Position numbers and translations under genes: made by a program. Positions 41,345 to 49,693 of a stretch of DNA of 64,000 bases are shown piece by piece. Position 1 is the first letter of the stretch. The number at the start of each line of letters is the position of its first letter. The stretch comes from Kibdelosporangium banguiense. GTDB taxonomy: Bacteria > Actinomycetota > Actinomycetes > Mycobacteriales > Pseudonocardiaceae. The stretch covers positions 11,855,203-11,919,202 of the forward strand of contig NZ_JAGINW010000001.1 of the NCBI RefSeq assembly GCF_017876405.1, read 5' to 3'. Below the pieces are notes generated by a model. It worked only from the letters and a program-made list of their open reading frames with translations. It was not told the DNA's origin and searched no databases.

Positions 41345-43483
41345 ATGACTTCACCGATGCCCCATGGGCCGGCAGAGCCGGCCTCGACTGCCGCCGCTCG
41401 CGAGCGCTTGAAGCTCGCGAGACGCTGGGCCCATCAGCTCAGCGAGACAGCATGCGTTCCGCTGACCTACGCCGAACTCGAGCAGCGGCTGGCCAAGCTT
41501 GTCGACGAGCTGTGTGACGCTCTCGGGCACGAGCCGCCCACCGCGCACAGCGAGGTGGCCGCGCACCTGGTGGACCTCAGATGCACGGACCCGGCGAGCC
41601 TGCGGGTCACCATCAAGGTGCTCGGCAGCGGGTTGCTGAGCCTGGCCGGGCCACAGCGATCCGATCGGGTGATCGGCCTGCTGAGCTTCCTGGCCGCGGA
41701 CTACGCCGAGCGGATGCGGCTGTCCGCCCTCGACCAGCAGGAGACCCTGCGCCAGGCGATCCTCAAGGCGATGCTCAACGCTCAGCTGGGCCTGCAGGCC
41801 AGCGAGGCCCGCTTCGACCAGCTGGAGCGGACCTCGTCCAGCGGGATGGCCATCACCGACCCGCAGGGCAGATTCCTGCGGACCAACCGGGCGCTCTGCA
41901 CGATCCTCGGCGACACCTCGATCCAGCTCGTCCGGTCGACCCTGTTCGACCTGGTCCACCCGGACGACGAGCGCCCGCTGCGGGCCGACTACGAGGCAGT
42001 GCTGCGCGGTGAGAAGGCCCGGACCCACGAGTGGCGCAGGCTGGTCCGCCAGGACACCGAGACCGCCTGGGTGTCGATGACGTTGTCACTGCTGGGAAGA
42101 CCGGCCGGGCAGGGCCACGTCATGATGGTCGTCGAGGACAGCACCGAGCTGCACCTGCTGCAGGGCCAGCTGAACCGGCAGCTGCTGCACGACGAACTGA
42201 CCTGGTTGCCCAACAGGCAGTTCTTCAGTACCTGGCTGGAGAAAACCCTGCGCACAGCCGATCCCGCCACCGGCGTGACCCTCTACCACCTCGATCTGGA
42301 CGCGTTCTCCATGATCAGCTGCGGGCTCGGCCGGCGCGCCGGCGACCTGCTGCTCAAGACCGTGGCACAACGCCTGAAGGACATCGTGGCCAAGGAGAAC
42401 GCGATGGTCGCGCGGTTCGGCGGCGACGAGTTCGCGATCCTCGTGGAGAACTCGGCCACCACCCCGGACGTGGCCGGCATGGTCCAGCAGATCAGCGACA
42501 GGCTGGCCGAGCCGGTCGACCTCGACGGGCACATCGTGGCCGGATCGGTGACCATCGGCGTCGTCGACCGGCCCGCCCACCACATCTCCCCCGCCGACCT
42601 CCTCGACTCGGCGGATCTCACACTGCGCAGGGCCAAGAGCCGGGGCTGGCGGCAGTGGGAACTCTTCGACGTGGCCCGCGGCGCTGGCCGGCGTGCGATG
42701 CTGGGCCTCGCCGTGGCCATGCCCAAGGCGTGGCAGAACGGCGAGATCAAGGTGCTGTACCAGCCTTTGGTGCGGTTGAGCGACAACCAGGTGTCCGGAG
42801 TCGAGGCCAGTCTGGACTGGCATCACCCGCTGCTGAGTCATCTGCCTCATGACGAGTGCATGCGGCAGGCCGACCGGACGGGCCTGGCGGTTCCGCTCGG
42901 CCACTGGCTGCTGCGATCCGCGTGTGCGCAGGTGGCGGCGTGGCAGCGGAAATACGACCAGGACATCCTGGTGCGGGTGAGCCTGACCCCGAGCCAGGCA
43001 GTCGATCCCGATCTGGCCGGCACGATACGGATGATCATCCGTGAGACCGGTCTGCGCACGAACTGCATCCGGGTCGGGATCCCGCTCGAGGCGTTGTCGG
43101 CCGAGGTGAGCCAGGCTGTGGACAACGTCAAACTCCTTGTGCAGAGCGCGATCCACGTCGAGCTGGACGATGCCGGCATGGGCTCCGCGTGCCTTTTGCG
43201 GCTCGCGGAACTGCCGGTGCAGAGCGTGAAGATCGCCAGGTCGGTCGCGAAATGGGCGCCGACACGACCCGAAGAGGATTTGTGGGCGCCGCGAGCGCTG
43301 AAGAATCTGCTCTCGATTCTGCGTGACGCGGGCATAGCGGTGACCATCGGCGGAGTCGCGACCACCGCGCAGGCGGACTGGTGGCGCGCGGCCGGTGCGG
43401 ATTCGGCCTGCGGCGCTTTCTTCGCTCACGCGCAGCTACCGGAGGATATCGCACCGTTGTTCATCGAAGACGCGCTCTCATAA
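41345..43483 (+). CDS. PAS-GGDEF-EAL protein with degenerate EAL domain
   Basis: A 712-residue cyclic-di-GMP protein. It has an N-terminal helical domain (about 1-150), a PAS domain (about 155-275, SEARFDQLERTSSSGMAITDPQG, LFDLVHPDDERPL), a GGDEF domain (about 285-445, LLHDELTWLPNRQFF, RFGGDEFAILVE) and an EAL-like domain (about 460-710). The GGDEF signature is intact, so diguanylate cyclase activity is likely. The EAL domain is altered: EAL reads EAS (VSGVEASLDW), the NLSP block reads VSLTPSQ, and DDFG reads DDAG, so phosphodiesterase activity is doubtful and a binding role is possible. ATG 41345 is used. A hairpin follows the stop. Confidence 0.9.
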   Translation: MTSPMPHGPAEPASTAAARERLKLARRWAHQLSETACVPLTYAELEQRLAKLVDELCDALGHEPPTAHSEVAAHLVDLRCTDPASLRVTIKVLGSGLLSLAGPQRSDRVIGLLSFLAADYAERMRLSALDQQETLRQAILKAMLNAQLGLQASEARFDQLERTSSSGMAITDPQGRFLRTNRALCTILGDTSIQLVRSTLFDLVHPDDERPLRADYEAVLRGEKARTHEWRRLVRQDTETAWVSMTLSLLGRPAGQGHVMMVVEDSTELHLLQGQLNRQLLHDELTWLPNRQFFSTWLEKTLRTADPATGVTLYHLDLDAFSMISCGLGRRAGDLLLKTVAQRLKDIVAKENAMVARFGGDEFAILVENSATTPDVAGMVQQISDRLAEPVDLDGHIVAGSVTIGVVDRPAHHISPADLLDSADLTLRRAKSRGWRQWELFDVARGAGRRAMLGLAVAMPKAWQNGEIKVLYQPLVRLSDNQVSGVEASLDWHHPLLSHLPHDECMRQADRTGLAVPLGHWLLRSACAQVAAWQRKYDQDILVRVSLTPSQAVDPDLAGTIRMIIRETGLRTNCIRVGIPLEALSAEVSQAVDNVKLLVQSAIHVELDDAGMGSACLLRLAELPVQSVKIARSVAKWAPTRPEEDLWAPRALKNLLSILRDAGIAVTIGGVATTAQADWWRAAGADSACGAFFAHAQLPEDIAPLFIEDALS

Positions 43484-43488
43484 CGTAT

Positions 43489-43522
43489 GGCAGGGCCGTC
43501 CCAGGACTGGAACGGCCCTGCC
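43489..43522. terminator. Hairpin terminator between convergent genes
   Basis: GGCAGGGCCGT (43489-43499) and ACGGCCCTGCC (43512-43522) form a perfect 11-bp stem with a 12-base loop. It lies between the stops of the convergent GGDEF/EAL gene and the secreted hydrolase, so it can terminate both directions. Confidence 0.8.
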
Positions 43523-43532
43523 GCGAGAATCG

Positions 43533-44576
43533 TCAGCCGACGTATTGGCTGAGCCAGTCCCGGGTCACATTCCGGTAATCAGGCGAGTTCGTGGCCAACG
43601 CGACGGAATGCCCGGCACCTGAAAGGACATACACCGAGAGCTGCGCGGCCGCGCTGAAGTACGGCGCTTCCTGGGCACGCAGCGCCTCAGCGGTCGAGCA
43701 GTCCCGGATGAGCCCGCAGAACCCGGTGTCGTCGGTGCCGTTGACCAGCAGCACGGGGACGTCGATCCCCCGTGACAACGGGCTCACCAGCCCCAGTCCG
43801 ATGATGTCCAGCAGGCTGGTCGCCGAGACCGTGTCCTTGGCGTAGGCCTCGTCGGCCGCCACCGCCAAGGGGTCGGTCTGAGCGGGCCCGAAGTACATGG
43901 GCCCACGGGTGCCCGGCTTGGTGGTCAGGTATCCCGGGTCGTCGCCACGCGGTCCGAGCTGGGGATCCAGCGTCACCGGGTACAGGCCGAAGACCACGTC
44001 GCCGACCACCACGGGCACGTTCGGCAGGTGGGTCACGCCGGTGAGGATGACGCCGTCGACGTCGCGGTAGGTCGCGGCCTCGATCACCGAGATGGCCGAC
44101 CCTGCCGAGTGACCCACCAGCACGACCTTGTCGTACCGCACGCCGTCCACACGGCCTGCCCGCAGGTCGCCGACCAGCTGGTGAACCGCCGACGCCTGCG
44201 CGGCGCCGGTCAGCAGCGTGCTCAGCGGCCGGCTGCTCCCACCGACGCCCAGCTCGTCCACGGCGAATGTCGCCAGTCCTCGCGTGGCCATGTCGCGCTG
44301 ATAGGAGTAGCGAGCCGGCTGATAAGGCAGATCCCAGTACACGCGGTTGTAAGTGGCGCCGTGCAGCAACAACTGCATTGTCTTGGGAGTACCGGTGTCG
44401 GGAACGCACAGCTGCCCCTTGGCCGTCATCGGCAGCAAGGGAATCACCGACACCGGCTGGGACACAATCGAACATTTCGGGGTCGCCGCCGCGGCGGACG
44501 CAGGTATGACGAGCACCCCGGCCAGTACAGCGCAGCCAGTGAGCAGAGAGGTTACGAGTACCCGCAAAGATCGCAT
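43533..44576 (-). CDS. Secreted alpha/beta-hydrolase
   Basis: A 347-residue exported hydrolase. The signal peptide is about 1-30 (LRVLVTSLLTGCAVLAGVLV then ASAAAA). The alpha/beta-hydrolase fold shows LLLHGATYNRVYWD (oxyanion region), the nucleophile elbow VVLVGHSAGSAISVI, VLLVNGTDDTGFCG with the acid Asp, and SGAGHSVALATN with the catalytic His. Cysteines at about 35 and 57, plus a pair in FCGLIRDCS, may form disulphides. It is probably an esterase, lipase or peptidase-like enzyme acting outside the cell. ATG 44576 sits just below a 7-2-7 inverted repeat. Confidence 0.88.
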   Translation of the reverse strand: MRSLRVLVTSLLTGCAVLAGVLVIPASAAAATPKCSIVSQPVSVIPLLPMTAKGQLCVPDTGTPKTMQLLLHGATYNRVYWDLPYQPARYSYQRDMATRGLATFAVDELGVGGSSRPLSTLLTGAAQASAVHQLVGDLRAGRVDGVRYDKVVLVGHSAGSAISVIEAATYRDVDGVILTGVTHLPNVPVVVGDVVFGLYPVTLDPQLGPRGDDPGYLTTKPGTRGPMYFGPAQTDPLAVAADEAYAKDTVSATSLLDIIGLGLVSPLSRGIDVPVLLVNGTDDTGFCGLIRDCSTAEALRAQEAPYFSAAAQLSVYVLSGAGHSVALATNSPDYRNVTRDWLSQYVG

Positions 44577-44579
44577 TTC

Positions 44580-44595
44580 TTGAGAACCTTCTCAA
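44580..44595. promoter_or_regulatory. 7-2-7 inverted repeat at the hydrolase translation start
   Basis: TTGAGAA-CC-TTCTCAA, a perfect repeat ending 3 bp from the ATG of the secreted hydrolase. The GAAGG Shine-Dalgarno-like bases lie inside it, so it could be an operator or an RNA hairpin limiting translation. Confidence 0.5.
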
Positions 44596-44787
44596 GGTCG
44601 GGGATGACAACGAAGCCTGCAGGCTACTGGTTGTGCAAGATCGGCACGATCACCTGATCGGTTAAATACTCTGCTTCGCTTTACCACGAACCATCCACGT
44701 ATGCTGCGAGATCGGTATCGAAATACCCGGCATCATCCATTAGGCTATGCGCTTTACCCCTCTTATCAAGATTGGGCGTGCGACGTG

Positions 44788-45606
44788 ATGGACGACCGGA
44801 CCGACCAGTCGTCGCGGATCATCGACATGAACCAGGCGAGCCCGTCCCGCGTCTACGACTACCTGATCGGCGGGGCCTACAACTTCGCGGTGGACCGTGA
44901 GTGGGCCCAACAGGCCATCGAACGGATGCCGTGGATCCGTGAGGCGGCAAGGTCCAACCGGGCGTTCCTCCAGCGGGCGGTGCGGATGTGCGCGCAAGAG
45001 GGGGTACGCCAGTTCCTCGATCTCGGGTCGGGCATCCCCACTGTGCAGGGAGTGCACGAGATGGCCCGCCGGGTCGCCCCTGACTGCAGGGTCGTCTACG
45101 TGGACAACGAAGCTGTGGCCGTCGCGCACAGCGTGCTGACTCTGGAGAACGTCGAGGGCGCCGCCATGATCGAGGCGGACATGTGCAACGTGGACTACGT
45201 ACTCGGCCATCGCCACATCCAGGAACTGCTGGATCTCGACAGGCCCGTCGCTTTACTGATGACCGCGTCGCTGTACTACGTCTCGGACCACGACCTCGTC
45301 GCCAAGACAGTCGCGCGTTACCTCGACGCGGTCCCTTCCGGCAGCTATCTCGTGCTGTCGCACACCACGCTCGGCAGCCACCAGCGAGACGCGGTGAGGC
45401 TGAGCAACGTCTTGGAGATGACCAAGACGCTCACCAGCGCGGCCACCGCGCGAACGCCCGAGTGGATCGGCGATCTGCTCACCGGCCTGGAGGTCGTCGA
45501 ACCGGGCCTGGTCTACACCTCGCGCTGGCGTCCCGACGGGCTCCGCGTGGTGGACGACGCACCTTGGCACGACGCGGTTCTCGCGGCCGTGGGACGTAAG
45601 CCCTGA
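44788..45606 (+). CDS. SAM-dependent methyltransferase (Methyltransf_19 / DUF574 type)
   Basis: A 272-residue methyltransferase. SRVYDYLIGGAYNFAVDREWA near the N-terminus and FLDLGSGIPTVQGVHEMA (SAM-binding loop) are the signature of the actinobacterial Methyltransf_19 group, with VVYVDNEAVAVAHS and a YYVSDHDLV segment. Methyl acceptors are mostly unknown; members often lie beside helix-turn-helix regulators or secondary metabolism genes. ATG 44788 was chosen (GTG 44785 is adjacent). The P450 gene follows 24 bp downstream, so a two-step tailoring unit is plausible. Confidence 0.88.
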   Translation: MDDRTDQSSRIIDMNQASPSRVYDYLIGGAYNFAVDREWAQQAIERMPWIREAARSNRAFLQRAVRMCAQEGVRQFLDLGSGIPTVQGVHEMARRVAPDCRVVYVDNEAVAVAHSVLTLENVEGAAMIEADMCNVDYVLGHRHIQELLDLDRPVALLMTASLYYVSDHDLVAKTVARYLDAVPSGSYLVLSHTTLGSHQRDAVRLSNVLEMTKTLTSAATARTPEWIGDLLTGLEVVEPGLVYTSRWRPDGLRVVDDAPWHDAVLAAVGRKP

Positions 45607-45630
45607 TCACATCGGGGAAGGAGAAGTGTG

Positions 45631-46884
45631 ATGGCGGTCCAGTTCTCCCCAGGGGATCCAGCACGTATCCCGGCGCCCTTGGTGCCGGATCCGGCCGGCG
45701 GCGGCACTCCCGCCGCGGTGTGCCCGGCGCACCGCGGCCGGCTGGTCACCGGGATCGACGCCTGGCTGGTCACCCGCTACGGCGAGGTCAGCGCCGCGCT
45801 GAGCGATCCACGGCTGGTGATGTCCGCGCCTGAGATCGAGGCCGATCTGGTGGAGCGGGGCGAACTCCCGCAGCGGTTCGGTTCGCTGTTCCAGCGCAAA
45901 AGCAAGAGCTTGCTCAGCACCGACCCGCCGGACCACACCAGGTTGCGCAAGCTGGTGGCGAGCAGTTTCACCGCCCGGCGCGTCGATGGCCTACGGCCAC
46001 GCGCGGAGGAGATCTGCGAGCAACTCACCACAGCCATGAGCGAACAGGCCGCTGCCGGCGAGGTGGTGGACCTGGTCAGCTCGTACGCGTTTCCCTTGCC
46101 TGTCCTGATGATCTGCGAGCTGCTCGGTGTTCCCGTCGAGGATCACGAGACCTTCCGGCAATGGACGAACGCGATCGTGTTCGACCAGGGCGACGAAGCC
46201 TCGGTGGCCGCCTATCGCGCTGCGGTGACGGGCCTCGACGGCTACTTCGGCGCGCTCATCGAGACCAAGCGCACCAACCCGGGCGAGGACCTGACCAGCG
46301 CCCTCGTCGCCGTCCACGACGACGGTGACCGGCTCGACAGCACCGAACTGCGGACCATGCTGTCCCTGCTGCTGGTCGCGGGCCACGAGACGACCGTGAA
46401 CCTCATCAGCAGCAGCATTCTGATGTTGCTGCGTCATCCCGACCAACTCGACGCCCTGCGCGCCGATGCCGGGTTGATGCCGAACGCCGTGGAGGAATGC
46501 CTGCGGCACGTCGGCCCGGTTGCCTTCAGCGCCATGCGATTCTCCACCGCGGACATCGAACTCGGTGAAGTCACCGTCCCGGCGGGCCAAGTGGTCTCCC
46601 TGGGCCTGTGGGCGGCCGATCACGACCCGGACCGGTTCCCCGCCCCCGACCGGTTCGACATAACACGCGAGGACAACGCCCACATGGCCTTCGGGCGCGG
46701 CACCCATTTCTGCATAGGTGCCAACCTCGCACGCATGGAGGCACAGGTCGCCCTGACTGTCCTGTTGAGACACTTCACCGAGTTCAGTCTCGCGGTGCCC
46801 GAGGACGACCTGAAGTGGCGCCCGGCCAACACCCGAGGGCCGAGCAGCCTGCCGCTGCGCCTCTCGCACGCGGTCCACATCTAG
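45631..46884 (+). CDS. Cytochrome P450
   Basis: A 417-residue soluble bacterial P450 (CYP105/107-like overall). The I-helix motif is LLVAGHETTVNLI, the K-helix ExxR lies in AVEECLRHVG, and the haem-binding loop is FGRGTHFCIGANLARME with the thiolate Cys. It needs ferredoxin and reductase partners, which are not nearby. ATG 45631 follows GGAGAAGTGTG; the GTG three bases earlier is equally possible. It probably forms an operon with the methyltransferase upstream and may hydroxylate a small secondary metabolite, drug or fatty acid (inference). Confidence 0.92.
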   Translation: MAVQFSPGDPARIPAPLVPDPAGGGTPAAVCPAHRGRLVTGIDAWLVTRYGEVSAALSDPRLVMSAPEIEADLVERGELPQRFGSLFQRKSKSLLSTDPPDHTRLRKLVASSFTARRVDGLRPRAEEICEQLTTAMSEQAAAGEVVDLVSSYAFPLPVLMICELLGVPVEDHETFRQWTNAIVFDQGDEASVAAYRAAVTGLDGYFGALIETKRTNPGEDLTSALVAVHDDGDRLDSTELRTMLSLLLVAGHETTVNLISSSILMLLRHPDQLDALRADAGLMPNAVEECLRHVGPVAFSAMRFSTADIELGEVTVPAGQVVSLGLWAADHDPDRFPAPDRFDITREDNAHMAFGRGTHFCIGANLARMEAQVALTVLLRHFTEFSLAVPEDDLKWRPANTRGPSSLPLRLSHAVHI

Positions 46885-46921
46885 CTTGCGTTTCCAGAGC
46901 GGAAACTCTACAGTTGCCACC

Positions 46922-47362
46922 ATGGAAACACACGGGCACGTCACCGCGGCCGAAGCCTTGGCCGCCTTGGCATCGACAGAACAGAGCCGGGCACGCGTGG
47001 CGTGGGCCGGTTATCCAGCCTGGCACTGGTACGCCATCGGAGCAGGCATGGCCGCAGTGCCACTCACCACCCTGCTGTCGCCGCTATGGCTGGGCCTCAC
47101 CAGCACAGTCGCGCTCACACTGCTGCTACTCGTACTCACCATCAGGACGAGCCGCGCTCGCGGCGTGTGCGAGGGCTGGACACGCAGTGCGATGCGATTG
47201 CGTGAAGCCGCTCTGCTGTATGGACCGACGGTCTTCCTATTGACCGCAGGTTCGTTCATGGCATTGCTCGGATGGTGGGCGCCCGTCACAGCCGCAGTGC
47301 TGGGATTCGCCGTATTCACCATCACCGCACACACACTCCGCACTCGGGCGGCGCGTCAGTGA
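46922..47362 (+). CDS. Small integral membrane protein paired with winged-helix regulator
   Basis: A 146-residue membrane protein with about four predicted segments: 41-58 and 62-84 (AIGAGMAAVPLTTLLSPLWL, STVALTLLLLVLTI), then 107-128 and 130-147 (ALLYGPTVFLLTAGSFMALLG, APVTAAVLGFAVFTITAHTL). No enzyme motif. ATG 46922. The stop overlaps the start of the winged-helix regulator by 4 bp (GTGA). Membrane-protein/regulator pairs of this design are frequent in actinobacteria, and the membrane protein may influence the regulator. The function is unknown. Confidence 0.72.
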   Translation: METHGHVTAAEALAALASTEQSRARVAWAGYPAWHWYAIGAGMAAVPLTTLLSPLWLGLTSTVALTLLLLVLTIRTSRARGVCEGWTRSAMRLREAALLYGPTVFLLTAGSFMALLGWWAPVTAAVLGFAVFTITAHTLRTRAARQ

Positions 47363-47673
47363 GTTCCGAATCAACCACAACGGCGACCGACGACGGCTTC
47401 GACCACGTGATCCACGCCCCCGTCCGGCTGCGGATCTGCGCAGCCCTGGATCCCGTGCAGGAAATCGAGTTCGGCACCTTGCTGGAAGTCCTCGGCGTCA
47501 GCAAATCCGCTCTCAGCAAGCACATCTCAGTACTCACCGACGCCGGTTACGTCGAACAACGCCGCGCCGTCCGTGACACCCGCCAGCGCCTCTGGCTCGG
47601 CCTCACCAAAACCGGCCGGTCGGCCTACCAGGGCCATGTCGCCGCCCTACGCCGAATCGTCGGCGGCAGCTGA
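47359..47673 (+). CDS. Winged-helix transcriptional regulator (MarR/ArsR-like)
   Basis: A 104-residue one-domain regulator: VIHAPVRLRICAALDPVQEIEFGTLLEVLGVSKSALSKHISVLTDAGYVEQRRAVRDTRQRLWLGLTKTG. This is the winged-helix domain used by PadR-like/ArsR-like stand-alone regulators that follow a small membrane protein gene. GTG 47359 overlaps the upstream stop, giving translational coupling. No ligand or metal-binding cysteines were seen. Confidence 0.85.
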   Translation: MSSESTTTATDDGFDHVIHAPVRLRICAALDPVQEIEFGTLLEVLGVSKSALSKHISVLTDAGYVEQRRAVRDTRQRLWLGLTKTGRSAYQGHVAALRRIVGGS

Positions 47674-47779
47674 CCTGCTACCGTTGGCGTACGCGAAGTG
47701 CGGCGCCGGAACGCTTCGCCTGTCACGGTTCGTAACCACGAAGGCGCGCACAGATTCGCCTACGCTGGGGAGCATCCTC

Positions 47780-48619
47780 GTGACAACTTTGGTGATCGGA
47801 GCCCGGGGCAGTGTCGGGCGGCATGTCGTCGACCAGTTGCTGACAGCAGGGAAGTCGGTGCGCGCGTCCGTACGCGACCGCAAGTCGGCGGATTTACCCG
47901 CCGACGTACAGATCGTCACCGCCGATCTGACCGACACCGCGACACTGAGGGCCGCGATGAACGGAGTGCAGCAGGTTTTCCTTTACGCCCCGACACAAGG
48001 CGCGGACAGTTTCATCACCGCAGCTCAGGACGCCGATCTCAAACGCATTGTGTTGTTGTCATCCGGAAGTGTCCTCCTGCCCGACGCAGTGGGCAACCGG
48101 ATCGCCGAAGAGCACCGTTCGATCGAGCAGGCAATGGACGCTTCAGGCCTACCCTGGACGCCGATCCGCCCACTTGTGCTTGCCAGCAACGCATTGAGCT
48201 GGGCCGACTCCATCCGCGCCGAGGGTGTCGTACGACTGGTGCACCCCGAAGCAATGACGGCGCCAATCCACGAACGCGACATCGCAGCCGTCGCAGTCGC
48301 CGCCCTCACCGGCACAGCCAATGAGAAGGTCAGCGCAATACTGACCGGCAGCGAACTGTTGTCCCAGCGCCGCCAGGTCGAACTCGTCGGCGCCGCCATC
48401 GGCCGCGACCTCAAGATCGAGGAACTCTCAGAAACCCAAGCACGCCAACAGTTTAGTCACTTCGCCGACCCGGAAACCGTCGACGCGATCATCGAGCTCA
48501 TCGCATCCGCGGCAACCGGCGGATCACCAGCAACAGACACAGCCAAGCAAGTCCTCGGCCGCCCCGCCACCCCCTTCCAACAATGGGCACAAGAACACAC
48601 TTCCGCCTTCGCCACCTGA
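47780..48619 (+). CDS. NmrA-like NAD(P)-binding protein
   Basis: A 279-residue atypical short-chain dehydrogenase/NmrA-like protein. It has TTLVIGARGSVGRHVVDQLLTAGKSVRASVRD (Rossmann GxxGxxG), QIVTADLTDTATLRAAM, IVLLSSGSVL, and an intact C-terminal region to FQQWAQEHTSAF. The usual catalytic Tyr-Lys pair is absent, so a redox-sensing or binding role is more likely than classical dehydrogenase activity. GTG 47780 follows GGGGAG; in-frame upstream sequence overlaps the winged-helix gene and is rejected. Confidence 0.85.
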   Translation: MTTLVIGARGSVGRHVVDQLLTAGKSVRASVRDRKSADLPADVQIVTADLTDTATLRAAMNGVQQVFLYAPTQGADSFITAAQDADLKRIVLLSSGSVLLPDAVGNRIAEEHRSIEQAMDASGLPWTPIRPLVLASNALSWADSIRAEGVVRLVHPEAMTAPIHERDIAAVAVAALTGTANEKVSAILTGSELLSQRRQVELVGAAIGRDLKIEELSETQARQQFSHFADPETVDAIIELIASAATGGSPATDTAKQVLGRPATPFQQWAQEHTSAFAT

Positions 48620-48790
48620 CAAAGACTCATACAGTCCAAGATGCGCTCGACAACGCGCGACCCATCTGTCTATTATGGACTATCGCGAGCGGGCACCACA
48701 GGGGCGGAACAAGTCGACAGTCGCCGTCCGGTCAGGAGTGGCGCTCACGAGCCGATACTCGCCTCGAAGGCCACCCGGTCTCCACCGGCA

Positions 48791-48841
48791 CCTCAAGTGG
48801 CCTTGCCCACTAGCCACCGTAGTGGCATATGCCACTTGAGG
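48791..48841. terminator. Convergent-gene hairpin containing an operator-like palindrome
   Basis: CCTCAAGTGGC (48791-48801) and GCCACTTGAGG (48831-48841) form a perfect 11-bp stem between the stops of the NmrA-like and GntR genes. A perfect 16-bp palindrome, AGTGGCATATGCCACT (48821-48836), lies inside and would compete with the stem. It matches 13 of 16 bases of the repeat in front of the GntR gene. Confidence 0.7.
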
Positions 48842-48856
48842 CAAGCGGAGACCCGC

Positions 48857-49606
48857 CTACTCGGTGACGGAGTACTTCTGCTCGAACGTCCACCTGTTGG
48901 GCGGGTATACCGCTTCGGCGAACTCCAACGGCTGATCAGCGGTATCGTAGACGGTGTGGCGATAGACCAGGACCGCCGAACCCTCTCCTCCCAGGTTCAA
49001 GTCCCGCGCCTCTTCGTCTGTCGCGAGCCGGGCCGCCACCTGGTCCCGCGCGTACGCCGCGTTCCGGCCTGTCACCTCTTCGACGTACCTCACGGTGCCG
49101 TTCTTGATCCGCTCCGTCTTCACCAACCGAGGCGCCACCTCGACCAGGTTCGCGTCCAGCCAGGACACCGACGACTCGACCGGCCCGTCAACCGTGCTGA
49201 ACGTGACCCTCTGCCGCCGCACAACACGAGCGTTCTCCTTCAGCGCCAACGTTTCCCGCACATAGTCCGGCGCGTCGACAACTTCCGCGGACTTGATCTC
49301 CGCATAGTCACCGGTCGCGTGGATCCGCCCGAACTTCCGCGCTCGCTGGTACCGCTCTCTCGCCCGGATCGCGGCCTGTGGATCACGCACGTAAGTCCCG
49401 GATCCCTGACGCGACTCAACAAGTCCTTGCACGCGAAGCGCGTTCAAAGCCTTCGCCGCCGTCGGCCGCGCGACGCTCCATTCCAAAGCGATCTGCCGCT
49501 CAGACGGGATCTCCTCCCCCGGCTTGCGATCACCCCGGACGATCTCATTCTTGATGAAGTTGGCGATCTGCAGGTATTTCGGCACAGCTTCCTGAATCTC
49601 AGGCAC
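48857..49606 (-). CDS. GntR-family regulator with UTRA domain
   Basis: A 249-residue HutC-type GntR regulator. The winged helix is at residues about 8-75 (QIANFIKNEIVRGDRKPGEEIPSERQIALEWSVARPTAAKALNAL). The UTRA effector domain is about 95-245 (VVRRQRVTFSTVDGPVESSVSW, YRHTVYDTADQPLEFAEAVYP). GTG 49606 follows GAGGAGG. It is divergent from a DUF1152 gene, with 87 bp between starts and a 16-bp palindrome in the gap, so it likely regulates itself and that gene. The effector is unknown. Confidence 0.9.
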   Translation of the reverse strand: MPEIQEAVPKYLQIANFIKNEIVRGDRKPGEEIPSERQIALEWSVARPTAAKALNALRVQGLVESRQGSGTYVRDPQAAIRARERYQRARKFGRIHATGDYAEIKSAEVVDAPDYVRETLALKENARVVRRQRVTFSTVDGPVESSVSWLDANLVEVAPRLVKTERIKNGTVRYVEEVTGRNAAYARDQVAARLATDEEARDLNLGGEGSAVLVYRHTVYDTADQPLEFAEAVYPPNRWTFEQKYSVTE

Positions 49607-49620
49607 GCCATCACCTCCTC

Positions 49621-49636
49621 ACTGGCCTATGCCAGT
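49621..49636. promoter_or_regulatory. GntR operator candidate
   Basis: ACTGGCCTATGCCAGT, a near-perfect 16-bp palindrome (TGGC-N4-GCCA core) 15 bp upstream of the GntR start and 58 bp before the DUF1152 start. A close relative, AGTGGCATATGCCACT, lies beyond the 3' end of the GntR gene. Confidence 0.72.
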
Positions 49637-49693
49637 GGCCACTATACCGCCGCGCACAGATCCTTGCGGGACTCTCAGGGCTAACGTCACAGA

